Below are positions 47,336-57,528 of a stretch of 64,000 nucleotides of DNA, piece after piece (positions within the stretch are counted from its first letter, which is position 1; each line of letters opens with the position of its first letter). The DNA comes from Oenanthe sinensis (Eukaryota > Streptophyta > Magnoliopsida > Apiales > Apiaceae). Where the stretch lies: positions 16,561,631 to 16,625,630 of the forward strand of contig CM053802.1 in NCBI GenBank assembly GCA_028671895.1, in the 5' to 3' direction. The translations under genes were made by a program, and so were the position numbers. The notes under the pieces were generated by a model. The model was not told the origin of the DNA and searched no databases. It saw only the letters and a list, made by a program, of their open reading frames with translations.

Positions 47336-47890
47336 AAATCCTTTAAGCTGACCCTTCCTCTCCATGTTGGGTTGGATTATTGCTCACTGGTGCGGTTTGC
47401 TATGAGGTTGGGAGCCTGCAAAACAATGCCGGAGGGGGTGGTTGCCCCGCGGCACCTCGCCGTAAGAATATGAGTAGGATTTCGAGAAGAAGGAGAGATA
47501 ACTTTCTAAACTATTAGGGTGTGTGTATACGTATGTGTGTGTGTGTATTCAAAGTGTGCATAACTCCTAAACCCTTTTATCTCATTCTTTTTATCGGTTG
47601 AGCCTCTAGGATTTAGGGGTTTGTACCTTTAATCCAAGTCATCCTTTAGCTCTGCACGGTCGGGAAAGGTGTATGGACGGATTAGTGTCCTTTTTGTCTT
47701 GACTTATCTTTTTTCTCGTGTACCGTTGGACGACCTGGGCCCTCGTGCTAAAGTTGTGATTGAGCCTCCATCATTGGGCCTAGGGTACACTGATTGGACC
47801 TCCATTCTTAGGCCCAGGGTACACTGATTGGGCCTCCATCCTTGGGGCCAGGATACACATGGGCTTGGAAATGAATTATAGACTATCATT
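47336..47890 (-). repeat. Ty3/Gypsy element LTR, left copy
   Basis: It shares its whole length in order with 48824-49325 (e.g. GTTGGGAGCCTGCAAAACAA and CTCTGCACGGTCGGGA). Near 47757-47860 it holds three to four tandem copies of a roughly 30-bp unit containing GATTGGGCCTCCATC, fewer in the right copy. Confidence 0.75.
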
Positions 47891-48275
47891 TGCCCCACAC
47901 TCCTTTATTCGGATTAGTCCGGATGGGGGAGTACTCCGGAGCAATATGCAGTAACTGGATCGCGGAGACAAGCCAACAAGGTCTTGCCCGGAGAGGAGGT
48001 GTTCGTGGCAGTTGATGGAAAGGTGTCTTGGAGGGGAGTTAGACTCGAGGAGGCGATGTAATTTGAAAATTAGTGACAGCTGGAAAAAAGATGGGGTAAT
48101 AATGGCATTTGGTTGTTAACCCGAGGTTGAGTAAAGTCTTGGGTGCGTGCTAGTACATGCTTTTCGGGAATACGCCCAATTGATGGGACGTGGCTGCGTA
48201 GGGGACAACCGTCTGGGAAAGTAGCATATGAGACGTGACCATGTGTCCCGTGAGGTGGTTCACCTCTTCGATCCC

Positions 48276-48815
48276 CTATAAATACAAATATGGGATGTCA
48301 GGCTTATGGATTACCTTCCGTAATACCTGATCAGTGACGACTCGGATTTCCCTGCCCTGGAAGTATTGTCGTAGTTTGCGGCTAGTAGTGATTAAGGCAA
48401 AAATGAATTTCTCGAGGTTCGGATACCTGGTCTCGGCATCCTTGAGCACTTGACTAACATAGTATACAAGTCTTTGATGGTCGTCGTGCTCCATGATCAA
48501 AGATGCGCCCACAACCAAAGGTCCAACACTAAGATACATGTATAGTGGTTCTCCGGGGTCCGGCTTTGACAAGATTGGGGGTTTGTAGAGGATTTATTTG
48601 ATGTAGTCAAAAGCCTTTTGAAATTCCGGACTCCGAGATACTTCTTTCTTGTTGGTTGAGCCCTTCAAGAGATTAAAGAAGAGAAGACAACGATCAGCGG
48701 GTTTGGAGATGAACCTTCGAAGAGCTGCCAGGCACCCGGCTAATTTTTGGACATCCCTCTAAGTCTGGGGTAGTTTCATTTCCATTATAGCTTTTGTCTT
48801 TTCGGGGTTGGCCTC
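48276..48815 (-). pseudogene. Gypsy reverse transcriptase/RNase H fragment
   Basis: The minus strand first reads IEANPEKTKAIMEMKLP, a stop, RDVQKLAGCLAALRRFISKP and RSPEFQKAFDYIK, the thumb/connection of Gypsy reverse transcriptase. It then reads LVVGASLIMEHDDHQRLVYY, SQVLKDAETRYPNLEKFIFA and LRQYFQGREIRVVTDQ, the RNase H domain. There are at least two in-frame stops. Inactive. Confidence 0.85.
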
Positions 48816-48823
48816 AATCCATA

Positions 48824-49325
48824 AATCCTTTAAACTGAGTCATTCCTCTCCATGTTGAGTTGGATTAATGCTCGTTGGTGCGGTTTGCTGTGAGGTTGGG
48901 AGCCTGCAAAACAATGCTGAAAGGGGGTGGTTGCCACGTGGCACCTCCGTCGTGAGAATAAGAGTAGGTTTTGGAGAAGAAGAAGAGATAGTTTTCTAGA
49001 CTATCAAGGTGTGTGTATATATGTGTGTATATTCAAAGTGTGCATAACCCCTAAATCCTTTCATCTTATTCTTTTTATAGGCTGAGCCTCTAGGGTTTAG
49101 AGTTTTGTATCTTTAATCCTAGCCCTCCTTTAGCTCTGCACGGTCGGGACATGTGTATGGCGGATTAGTGTCATTCTTGTCTTGACTTGTCTTTTTTTCC
49201 ATATTCCGTTGAACGACCTGGGTCCTCATTCTAAAGTTGTGATTGGGCCTCTATCCTTAGGCCTAGGGTACACTGATTGGATCTCCATTCTTGGACATGG
49301 GCTTGGAAATTAATTACAGACTATC
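48824..49325 (-). repeat. Ty3/Gypsy element LTR, right copy
   Basis: Direct repeat of 47336-47890, slightly shorter because it has fewer of the roughly 30-bp tandem units. The sequence differences (several per 100 bases by eye) indicate an old insertion. Confidence 0.75.
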
Positions 49326-49587
49326 ATTAAGTTACCGCGTGTGTATGTCCTATTTGTGTTGTTTTGCTTGGAGTATTGTTTGGTTCACTACTTGAGTCCT
49401 TTATAAGAGTTGTTGCTGTTACACTTACTCAACAGTGTAAAGATACTGGTTGAAGACCACTCTTTTGAGATACATCGCGGGTTTCCTTAAGGCTAGCTCT
49501 TGAAACGAGGCAAAAGTCATTCCCTTATCAGTAGATACTTTTTCTTACCTCAGGCTCTCTCTTTTTTCATTCAAGTCCCATAATCCA

Positions 49588-49597
49588 TATATAAATA
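49588..49597 (+). promoter_or_regulatory. Candidate TATA box of the EPF-like gene
   Basis: TATATAAATA lies about 106 bp upstream of the start codon at 49703, a usual plant distance allowing a leader of about 75 bp. Confidence 0.55.
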
Positions 49598-49702
49598 CGG
49601 GAACAATGTCAAGTTCTTGAACCCCTTTATATACACACCATTTGATCATTAGTCCAAATTTAACCTTTTGTAGCTACTCTTTTTAGTCTTTCCTCTATAA
49701 AA

Positions 49703-50226
49703 ATGGCTTACATTCTCAGATGCCACAGAAATGGAAATTTAATGATATTCTTCATCTTTTTATCAGTTTCAAGCTTGACCCTTCTCAATTTCATGGCTCA
49801 AGGTTAGTGGGCTGTACTCAGATTTTTTGTTCGAATTATGTTTCATCCAACTTATTTTGATGCAATATTTCAGGTAGAGTGATGCATAACCGTATCGACT
49901 TTTCTCAGGTAATACAACCTTCTGTTTCGTGTTTTTGTATTGATTATAGCCTATGACATTTTGGTAACATTAATATATGTATGGTATACAAACAGATTAG
50001 AGAGAATGATGTTTTGGTGACAAGAAAAATGATAGGATCAAGGCCACCAAGATGTGAAAGAAAATGTACAAATTGTGGGCATTGCAAGGCAGTTCAGGTT
50101 CCAATTGCACCACTAGTAAGAAGAAGCCATAACTTGTATGCTGCTTATTCTAGAGTTGATGATGTATCCGATTACAAGCCCATGTGTTGGAAATGTCAAT
50201 GTGGGAATTCTTTCTTTAACCCATAG
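49703..50226 (+). CDS. EPF-like (EPIDERMAL PATTERNING FACTOR family) secreted peptide precursor, 121 aa
   Basis: Three exons: 49703-49802, 49874-49908 and 49996-50226, with consistent phases. The N-terminus has a hydrophobic signal-peptide core (LMIFFIFLSVSSLTLLNFMA). The C-terminal mature region is cysteine-rich: GSRPPRCERKCTNCGHCKAV, then VPIAP, and finally YKPMCWKCQCGNSFFNP. This pattern matches the EPFL1/2/3/6 branch rather than stomatal EPF1/EPF2. Family peptides are secreted, form a knotted disulfide fold and signal through ERECTA-type receptor kinases in epidermal, leaf-margin or stem patterning. Here the motif usually read KPxSWKC is KPMCWKC, giving seven cysteines in the mature part instead of six. 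The gene appears intact. Confidence 0.92.
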
Positions 50227-51280
50227 ATCATGTTGTAATATTTGATTGACATTTTTTATTTTGTGGTGTTTTGGGAGGAGGGAATAAAAATTCAACTGTT
50301 TATATTTCATGTTCTTAAACTTTTAGTTCTCTGTTCACTGCCATTTGTTAAATTTTGGTCTTCTCTCAAGATTTTTAGAAATCATGACATGGAACTTGCT
50401 TCATTTGATTTGTGTTCAGCAATGGAGAATATCATCTTGTTTTATAGTTGACATTTGTAACTAAAAAACAGAAACTTAAGAACTTTCATACTTGAGCTAT
50501 GTTGCACATTCCCTAGTGAACTGCTCTTTGGTTTTTACATGAGTAAAGAGTAATAATTTAAATTGGGGTCAAGTCAGCAACATACTTATGTATAATACCG
50601 CCCTTAATTTTGGTAATAAGTGGGATCCTTCTTTATTCACCTAAAAAAATCATAGTGTTACAGCATACCGAGCTTAATAAGCACAAAAACATGGTATCGT
50701 ATGCTAAATCATACGTTCGTCAGGACTCCGGATGCTCTAAATTTTTCCTTTTTTTTTTGAAGTTGTCAATAATTTTAATATGCAGCATAGTAAATTAGTG
50801 AAGCTAGTCAAGCTACCATAATTATGATAGGCAGAGAGGGTGGAGCCGTGAGCATATATTGGCAGGGAGAGCAGAGGAGACTCATTCTTTATTGCAGAAT
50901 TGCAGTGTACATAGTATTAATTTGCACTTTGAATTCCTTGCACAACTGAAAACTAGATTGTTTAATAGAGAAAAAATATTAAAACAAAATAAATTGAATT
51001 TTATTTTGCGAACTGCTACCCCAAGTAGACTAGGATGATGTATGATGATCTATCAAACATTCAAACTGGCACCGCCAGCCCCAGATGTCAGGATTATAAA
51101 CCTACTCTCCCTGCTGCCGTATTTTACAAGTTTCTTTCTCATCTATCACTCTCTCCCCACTGCTTTAATCTTCCCTCTCTCCTGAATTTCATAACATATC
51201 ATACAAATAAAATATTATTCTTTTTATTCAGGATTTTATTTTACCTTGATGGATTTATATTATTATGTTCTTGTACTGTA
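50227..51280. other. Downstream of the EPF-like gene; spacer
   Basis: The 3' untranslated region probably extends a few hundred bases. No other gene was recognised. Open stretches here (e.g. 50242-50451, 51035-51292) lack family features. Confidence 0.45.
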
Positions 51281-51560
51281 CTTGCTCGTTGAATCGCTTT
51301 TAGTAGATGTTCTAAATATAGGCCTCGGCCCGCAAAATTATAAACTTGAATCTGTCTGGAAGACAAATAAAAAAAAGGTCAAGCAATCTTAGGTCTTGGC
51401 AGATAAGAAAACATCTACATAAACATGAAAATAAAGTTTAAATTTCAACAACTTTTAACACATTGAAAAATACATGCAAATCAATCCACAAAATGTTGGA
51501 GGCAGTGACAGGGGAAGAGAAATTGAAGCGGCAGGGCCGACCAAGTTTTCAAGAAAGTCG
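51281..51560 (+). pseudogene. Relic of a duplicated LOB-domain gene (promoter joined to exon-2 fragment)
   Basis: 51285-51480 matches the upstream region of the LOB gene at 52122-52320 in order (TTTTAGTAGATGTT, CAAGCAATCTTAG against GAGCAATCTTAG, ACATAAACATG, AATACATGCAAATCAAT). Immediately after, 51487-51525 (CCACAAAATGTTGG, GCAGTGACAGGGG, TTGAAGCGGCAGGG) matches the second exon of that gene at 53143-53180. The first exon and the intron are missing, as if a duplicate copy collapsed by deletion. Confidence 0.6.
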
Positions 51561-51829
51561 AGGCCGCGGTGCAGATTGTAATATATTATAAATAATTAAG
51601 AAAATGCCTAGGAAATACTATAACTATTGCCATGTACAGATCTCAAGACCTCATATGCAACACTGTCAATGTTACCTTAAGGGCAACCGCGTTCATATAT
51701 AAAAGGGTAAACTGCAGCTCATAAGTGTTAACATTTAATCAAGACCTGCAGTTCTATTTAGCAAAGATGAACTACAAAATCACAATAAGACACCAGTGCA
51801 ACAGGTATAGTATCAAAAAAACTCAACTA

Positions 51830-52055
51830 TACATGCAAATTAGGCTGACAAATGAGCTACAAAGAGGCCTTGCCAGCAAAACATGGCTCCAGATCTGCAT
51901 CATCAGCAGATGCGGCCACACAAGACACCCTTGGAAATCAGATATCCGGCACTTTTTGACGACTCGCATTTGCTAAAATCAGTCAAAGAGAAGCGTCTGA
52001 CGATCTTGATTACATCCCCAACAACATAATCCTTGAAGACACTCCACCTACAACC
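51830..52055 (-). pseudogene. Orphan exon-like fragment of unknown gene
   Basis: On the minus strand a TTGTAG acceptor-like site at about 52050 is followed by an open frame that reads VFKDYVVGDVIKIVRRFSLT and DFSKCESSKSAGYLISKG before a stop. It looks like the last exon of a captured gene. I do not recognise the family, and there are no further exons nearby. Confidence 0.3.
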
Positions 52056-52121
52056 ACAAGAGGTTTTAAAAATATTGTTGCCCGGATTTTATTTTTTCAT
52101 AACCATCATCATTATTTTCTT

Positions 52122-52325
52122 CTTGTTCGTTTAATCGTTTTTAGTAGATGTTTTTAGGCCCCGAAATCATTAACTTGAATTTGTCACGAAAGAAAAATAA
52201 GGTTGAGCAATCTTAGCTCTCGGCAAATACAAAGTACACAAGGAAACATGCACATAAACATGGAAACAAAGTCTAAATTTCTAACAACCTATAACTTTGA
52301 AATACATGCAAATCAATCTTAAAAT
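52122..52325. repeat. LOB-gene upstream segment duplicated at 51285-51480
   Basis: About 200 bp with clear colinear similarity to the left copy. The direct orientation and distance of about 840 bp fit a tandem duplication of the locus. Confidence 0.65.
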
Positions 52326-52457
52326 TATATAAAATTTGTATCAATCAATCATCCATTGCAAATTCACTAGTACTGGTAACTTACCTTAACTAATCACACC
52401 ACTCAAGAGAAAACTAATCTAGCCGTTATTTTTAAGATCTTAGAAATGAGCACTTGT

Positions 52458-52466
52458 TATATATAA
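52458..52466 (+). promoter_or_regulatory. Candidate TATA box of the LOB-domain gene
   Basis: TATATATAA-type sequence about 90-95 bp upstream of the ATG at 52556. Confidence 0.5.
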
Positions 52467-52555
52467 TCAAGATTTTCATAATCTTCTTCTCATTTTTGTA
52501 TTAAGACAATCTTTTCTGGTAGATTTTAGTGATCTAAATAAAATCTCTAATCAAT

Positions 52556-53348
52556 ATGAACACTGGTCATTGTGCAGCTTGCAAGTATCTACGAAGAAGA
52601 TGTCCTAAGGATTGTATTTTTTCTCCATATTTTCCTCCGAACAATCCTCATAGATTTGCTTCTGTCCATAGAATCTTTGGTGCTAGCAATGTTGGAAAGA
52701 TGCTGCAGGTAACATATATTTACATTATACATACATATGTGAATATATGCATTAAATTGCAATGATTTCATCAAGCAATATTAACTTTAAGGTTAAGATT
52801 TTGTGCGTAACACGATGATTAAGAGTTTATTTACTACTATCTTTCGAGATGAATTTTTGAAGAAGTATTGTGCACCGCATATGACTATCTATGTATTTTA
52901 TTCCTAGAAAGTAATGAACAATTTTTTCGATTTCATGCAGTAACTGCCGGTTCATTTAAGAGGAGAAGCCGTGGATACATTATATTATGAGGCACAATGT
53001 AGAATTGAAAATCCAGTGTATGGTTGTGTAGGAATCGTTACGCAATTGCAAGGAGAAATAAATAATGCAGAGAAGGAATTAGCTAGAGCACAAGCTCAAC
53101 TAGTTGTTCACCAGCACCAGCACCAGCACCAGCACCAGCACCGTCCACAAAATGTTGAAGCGGCAGTGACAGGGGCATTCATGCACGATAACCATACACA
53201 AGAAGTTGAAGCAGCAGGGACAATAATGCACGATAACCATGCACAAGAAGTTGAAGCAGCAGGGACAGGGGCAATTGTTGACTTGGATGAAAATGAATTT
53301 GATTTCGCAGCCTTAATGAGTCCCTCTGGTTCAAATTGGTTTTACTAG
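52556..53348 (+). pseudogene. LOB-domain (LBD, AS2-like class I) transcription factor gene with a premature stop
   Basis: Exon 1 (52556-52708) encodes CAACKYLRRRCPKDC, the CX2CX6CX3C zinc-finger-like LOB block, and FASVHRIFGASNVGKMLQ, the GAS block. A GT-AG intron (52709-52940) follows. Exon 2 (52941-53348) starts TAA CTG CCG GTT, where relatives have a Gln or Glu codon before LPVH. So a stop codon (52941-52943) ends the protein after 51 residues. The rest of exon 2 is fully open: LRGEAVDTLYYEAQCRIENP, VYGCVG, a leucine-zipper-like coiled coil, a His-Gln repeat and a duplicated HDN(H)xQEVEAAG segment. It resembles the LBD23/24 group of nuclear DNA-binding proteins. One base change (CAA to TAA) explains the break, so it is recent or an assembly error. 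Confidence 0.85.
53108..53145. repeat. (CACCAG)n coding microsatellite in LOB gene exon 2
   Basis: Six-base units encoding alternating His-Gln. Directly downstream (53180-53270) a coding unit of about 54 bp is tandemly repeated. Confidence 0.85.
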
Positions 53349-54280
53349 AGATTCCAGCTGTTACAACTTCAGTTTCTTATTTGTTTATTCCCCTTTGCCG
53401 AGGGTACAAGTCTGATTTGCTGGTCTGAATAAATTTGTCTCCTTTGTTCATATAGAGATACACTTTTAGAAAAGAATTAAGCAAAGATTGAAGGGATTCA
53501 TTCTAAACTTCAAGTAATTTTTTAAAGTTGTATTCTCTTAACTCTACACTCGTGTAATCATGATTATACTTCTTAATATATGTTTGTTTTTTCTTCATAC
53601 ATTATGAGTAAATAATTTCTCTATTTGGGGATTGGGTTGTATTCATTGGTTTAATATGTTTGTCTGATTTTGCTGTGATTCTTCTTACTTTTACTAATCT
53701 ATCATTGAGTTCTTAACATAACTAGAGGAGTCATGAACCTTGATCCGTATCCATAGAAATTATAATGAATCGAGAGATTACTTGTAATTTTAGTACATGA
53801 TATGATAAATGTAATAATCATAAAATTTTGTTAATTATATTATTATGTGAATAATAATAATAATATCTGCAATATTATGTGAATTCAATACGATTATGTG
53901 ATTAAGTGTTACGTGTTCGATATCGAAATGTTTTTTTTAATTCTTACGTTACATGTTCATTTTTAAATGCGAAAATGTGATTATTACGTGATATTAGGCC
54001 TAGTTCTGTACGTGATTACATGGCTATCCGTATTATTTAAAAATTATCCAAAACCGACTATTTCGTTTATAATCTAAAAATTGGGATCAATCGGGAATTT
54101 TAGAAACTAAAACGGTATTTTTCTGGCGTCAGAAATTTTATCTGCATTGGATCCCTCTGTAATTGAAAATTTCGTATTTTCGAAAGTTTGTTGGATATAA
54201 ATTATTTAAAATTATCATGGATAATTACGGTAATTATTCACAATTTTTTTAAAAAAAATTAAAAAAATTGAAAACAATAC
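53349..54280. other. 3' region of the LOB gene and AT-rich spacer
   Basis: No gene recognised. The 3' untranslated part probably extends to about 53600. Confidence 0.45.
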
Positions 54281-54281
54281 T

Positions 54282-54358
54282 TTAAGTTGAGTTTTCAGCT
54301 CAAAACACTACTCCAAGTTGGGTTTTCTGTTCAAAACGCAACTTTAAGTTGGGTTTTG
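54282..54358. repeat. Short tandem repeat, three units
   Basis: ACTTTAAGTTGAGTTTTCAG and two variants (ACTCCAAGTTGGGTTTTCTG, ACTTTAAGTTGGGTTTTGCA), each followed by CAAAAC-type sequence. Unit about 28 bp. Confidence 0.8.
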
Positions 54359-54442
54359 CAAAAAAATTCAAAAACGTTACATGATCTAGTGTTTTGGATT
54401 GAAATTGAAAACAAAACACGAACTAGCATTTTAGAGTGATAT

Positions 54443-55140
54443 TTGAGGCCATATTTTCACGATGTGATATTTGGGACATTATTTCTAAAAAAATATGATA
54501 AAGGGGGACTTCTCTCTTTCTTTTCATTGCTTTTCTCAACCAGCTTCCTTGGGAGTACCTTCATCTACTCGGTCTTATTGATAATTTTCAGGTTTATCCC
54601 TTTGATCAGTTCACTCAACATATTGATTTGGACCTTCTTACCATTCTCAATCATTTTCAGCATAATCATTATGATACCGAATCATTATGATGCCGACTAT
54701 CCCATCCGGCCTCTGGATTTCACCAAGCATACAATGGATACCTTAAGGGTTCACTTTGGGGGTGCCCCCCCATTCAGGACGCTCTATTTTTTTCCACCAC
54801 TGGATAGGGCATCCCGAGAAGCGGAACAAGGATATGTCTCAGAATACCACAGGTCAAGCTGTTAACAGATCCGTTATGGAATGCGAAAAAATTCCGTAAC
54901 CCAAATTTTCTTATGGTTACTAAAACCACCTATCACTTGTCCGACTCGATACAGGACGGACGAGACGGCTGAGCATGTTTCAAAATGGAAGGGTTTGTAT
55001 TGGAAAACCTTTACTACAATAATGTTTTTGTTGCTCTTGCTACATTGTTGTTGCTCTTGCTCTTCAAGCTGTGGAGGATGCACGACGTTGAGGGAAAGGT
55101 TAGTTAATATGTTATCATGTTTGAGATATGCTATGTATTA
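54443..55140 (+). other. Stretch of distinct composition with a 140-codon hydrophobic open frame, origin unknown
   Basis: 54443-54865 is open and encodes a strongly hydrophobic segment (SVLLIIFRFIPLISSLNIL, SIIFSIIIMIPNHY) followed by a soluble part (RASREAEQGYVSEYHRSSC). Base composition is richer and less AT-biased than the flanks, up to about 55090. I do not recognise the protein. It could be transferred organellar (e.g. mitochondrial) DNA or a captured gene fragment. No gene model is proposed. Confidence 0.3.
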
Positions 55141-55144
55141 ATAC

Positions 55145-56228
55145 GCAGATGCACGGTTATTAAAAATAATATTATATAATATTTTTGATAATATTATTTT
55201 ATTTAAGTATAAATTATTTTATAAAAACATTTATACACTAAAAGTGGATCGGTATTATTCATATTTTAATTATTTTATAGTTAAGATATGTGTTAAGTAA
55301 AATTTTAAACAATTCAATAAAAAAGTACATCGATATTAAAATTAATTATAACTATATTAAATTAAAAATTATTTACATATATTTTTTAAACCACTAAAAA
55401 ATTTCAAATAACATAATATCTTAATATCATTATTGTTTTGATAAAAATATATTTTTTTAAAATATATTTGTTAGATTTTAATAGTATTTATTTTATTAAT
55501 ACTTATGTTTAATATTTCAATTTATTTTATAACATTAAATCTAAAATAGTGATTTTTCTTTTTTATATGTTTAATTGTTTTTTATGAATCTTTTTTTATA
55601 ATATTAATGATTAAATTTTATCACTTTCATTAATTATTTTAAATAAAGTTTTTTATATTAGTGCTTATATTTAACTGAGTTTTTATATAATTAAAAATAT
55701 ATATAAGACTGTAAGTTAATGATTCAAACTTTTTAAATTTTAATAAAACATATATAGTATTTCAGTTTATTGCACAGTTCTTGAAAAATAATATTATATA
55801 ATATTTTAAAAAATATTATTTTTATTTAAGTGTAAATTATTTTATAAAAATATTTTTACATCATTTTATAATTGAGATATGTGTTAAATAAAATTTTAAA
55901 TAAATCAATAAAATATGATAAAAATAGTTTGACATTATTAAATATATCATTATTTTAAATTTAATTAGAATAATACAAGTTATATTATTATGATTTTATT
56001 TAAAAGTAATAATAAAATAAAAATTAACTGTATTTTGAATAAATTTAAAATTTTGATTTTTTAAAGAATAATAAAATAAAAATTCATCTTGTTAAAATTA
56101 AAATAGAAAATATCTAAATCAGGAAATATGTTATAATATCTTTTAAAAGTATAATAAACCAATAAGTAAATGCTAATAAAAATAAAAAATTATCATCAAT
56201 TAAAAAAAGCATATTTTACAAAATTATT
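55145..56228. repeat. AT-rich spacer with an internal duplication
   Basis: 55155-55330 and 55785-55915 share several blocks (AATAATATTATATAATATTT, TAAATTATTTTATAAAAA, GAGATATGTGTTAA or AAGATATGTGTTAA, then AATTTTAAA and CAATAAAA) in the same order and orientation. No coding capacity. Confidence 0.55.
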
Positions 56229-56238
56229 ATTGATAATT
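56229..56238. repeat. Left 10-bp target-site duplication of the large MULE
   Basis: ATTGATAATT, identical to 62000-62009. Confidence 0.85.
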
Positions 56239-56791
56239 GGGTTAAATATCAAAATGGTCAGTGAACTGAGAGTCTAGTATCAATAGTTTCATCGCAATTA
56301 ACGGGGTCTCATTTGTACTATTTTAGTACCCGATAATGACACTCTCGTTAAGTCAACACATTAACTAGACGGAAAATGTTACAAAACTGTTACACGAGAA
56401 ATGTTAGCCTTTTAAAGTGTTGACATTTTATTTTAAAATACGAGAAAAAACCATTTTATATTAAAATCATAATCTTAATTTTAATATTTATAATATATTC
56501 AAATTTTAATTTAAAAATTGAAAATTAACTTTTTACTTTAATATCTCAAACTCATTTCAAATTTATAAAAAAAATTAAATTGAAAATAAACTATTCTTAT
56601 ATTGAAATTATAATATTCCTTTCTAAATTTGTATAAACATTCAAATTTTATTATATAATTGAGAAATAAGTTTTTTTATTTTAAATTTCAATAGAAAAAT
56701 AAAAATGCTGAATAAAATTATGATAACAATTAACTAATAATATTAAATATATTCTTAATGTGGTCACTTTTAAAATAATAGTATAATTTTA

Positions 56792-56799
<8 letters not shown>

Positions 56800-56848
<49 letters not shown>
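56800..56848. repeat. (TA)n microsatellite, left of element A copy 2
   Basis: About 24 TA units. A shorter TA run (57527-57539) follows the element. Confidence 0.95.
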
Positions 56849-56851
<3 letters not shown>

Positions 56852-57528
56852 TCAAGTGATCAAATAGAAAATAATTTAGAATAGAAAATAGAAAATAAGA
56901 TCTATACCACATATTCAATCTAATTTAATGACAAAGAGGGACATCCACACACAAATCAAATACACCCTCATACACTCAATCACACATAATCCCTCCGTTT
57001 TTAATTTGATTTTTCCCGTTAATTAGTGAACTTTTTTTCAAATCTAACTTCACCACATTTTTCTCCATCTCCCAACAATCAGTTTGCATACTATATGTGA
57101 TATATTCCGGTGACTTTTATTTTTCCGGCGATTTTCACTATTTTTTGTGAACCCAGGATATATAATTTAGTGATTTCTGTAATACAAATTAGTGATTTCT
57201 ATAATACAAATTAGTGTTTTCTGTAATATAATTTAGTGATTGAAGTTCGAATCTGATAAGTGACGAATTTATTTTAATTATAAATTATATTCGCCGAAAT
57301 ATATCACATATGATATGGAAACTGATCGTTGGGAGATGGAAAAAAATGTGGTGAAGTTAGATTTGAAAAAAACTTTACCAATTGACGGGAAAAATCAAAT
57401 TAAAAACGGAGGAGAATAGATGGGATTGTGTGTGTGAGGGTGTATATAATTTGGGTGTGGGTGCGGCAGATATAATGATAATGTTTTTTATTTCTCATTT
57501 AAACTATTTTATATTTGAATAGGACTCT
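56849..57528. mobile_element. Fold-back element A, copy 2 (680 bp), embedded in (TA)n
   Basis: It is nearly identical throughout to 26531-27208 (e.g. TCAAGTGATCAAATAGAAAA at the start and TTTGAATAGGACTC at the end), in the same orientation and again bordered by TA repeats. The few differences are scattered substitutions. Non-coding hairpin element. Confidence 0.85.

Larger units (their letters stand above)
47336..49325 (-). mobile_element. Collapsed Ty3/Gypsy retrotransposon
   Basis: Two LTR-like direct repeats (47336-47890 and 48824-49325) bracket only about 930 bp. On the minus strand the right repeat is followed directly by reverse transcriptase sequence, so primer site, gag, protease and most of reverse transcriptase are deleted. 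47895-48285 is non-coding and contains CCCCTATAAATACAAATA, a promoter-like stretch on the plus strand. Confidence 0.75.

Noticed and set aside
51725..51976. An 83-codon plus-strand open frame
   Set aside because: No family features; the opposite strand looks more exon-like in the same place.
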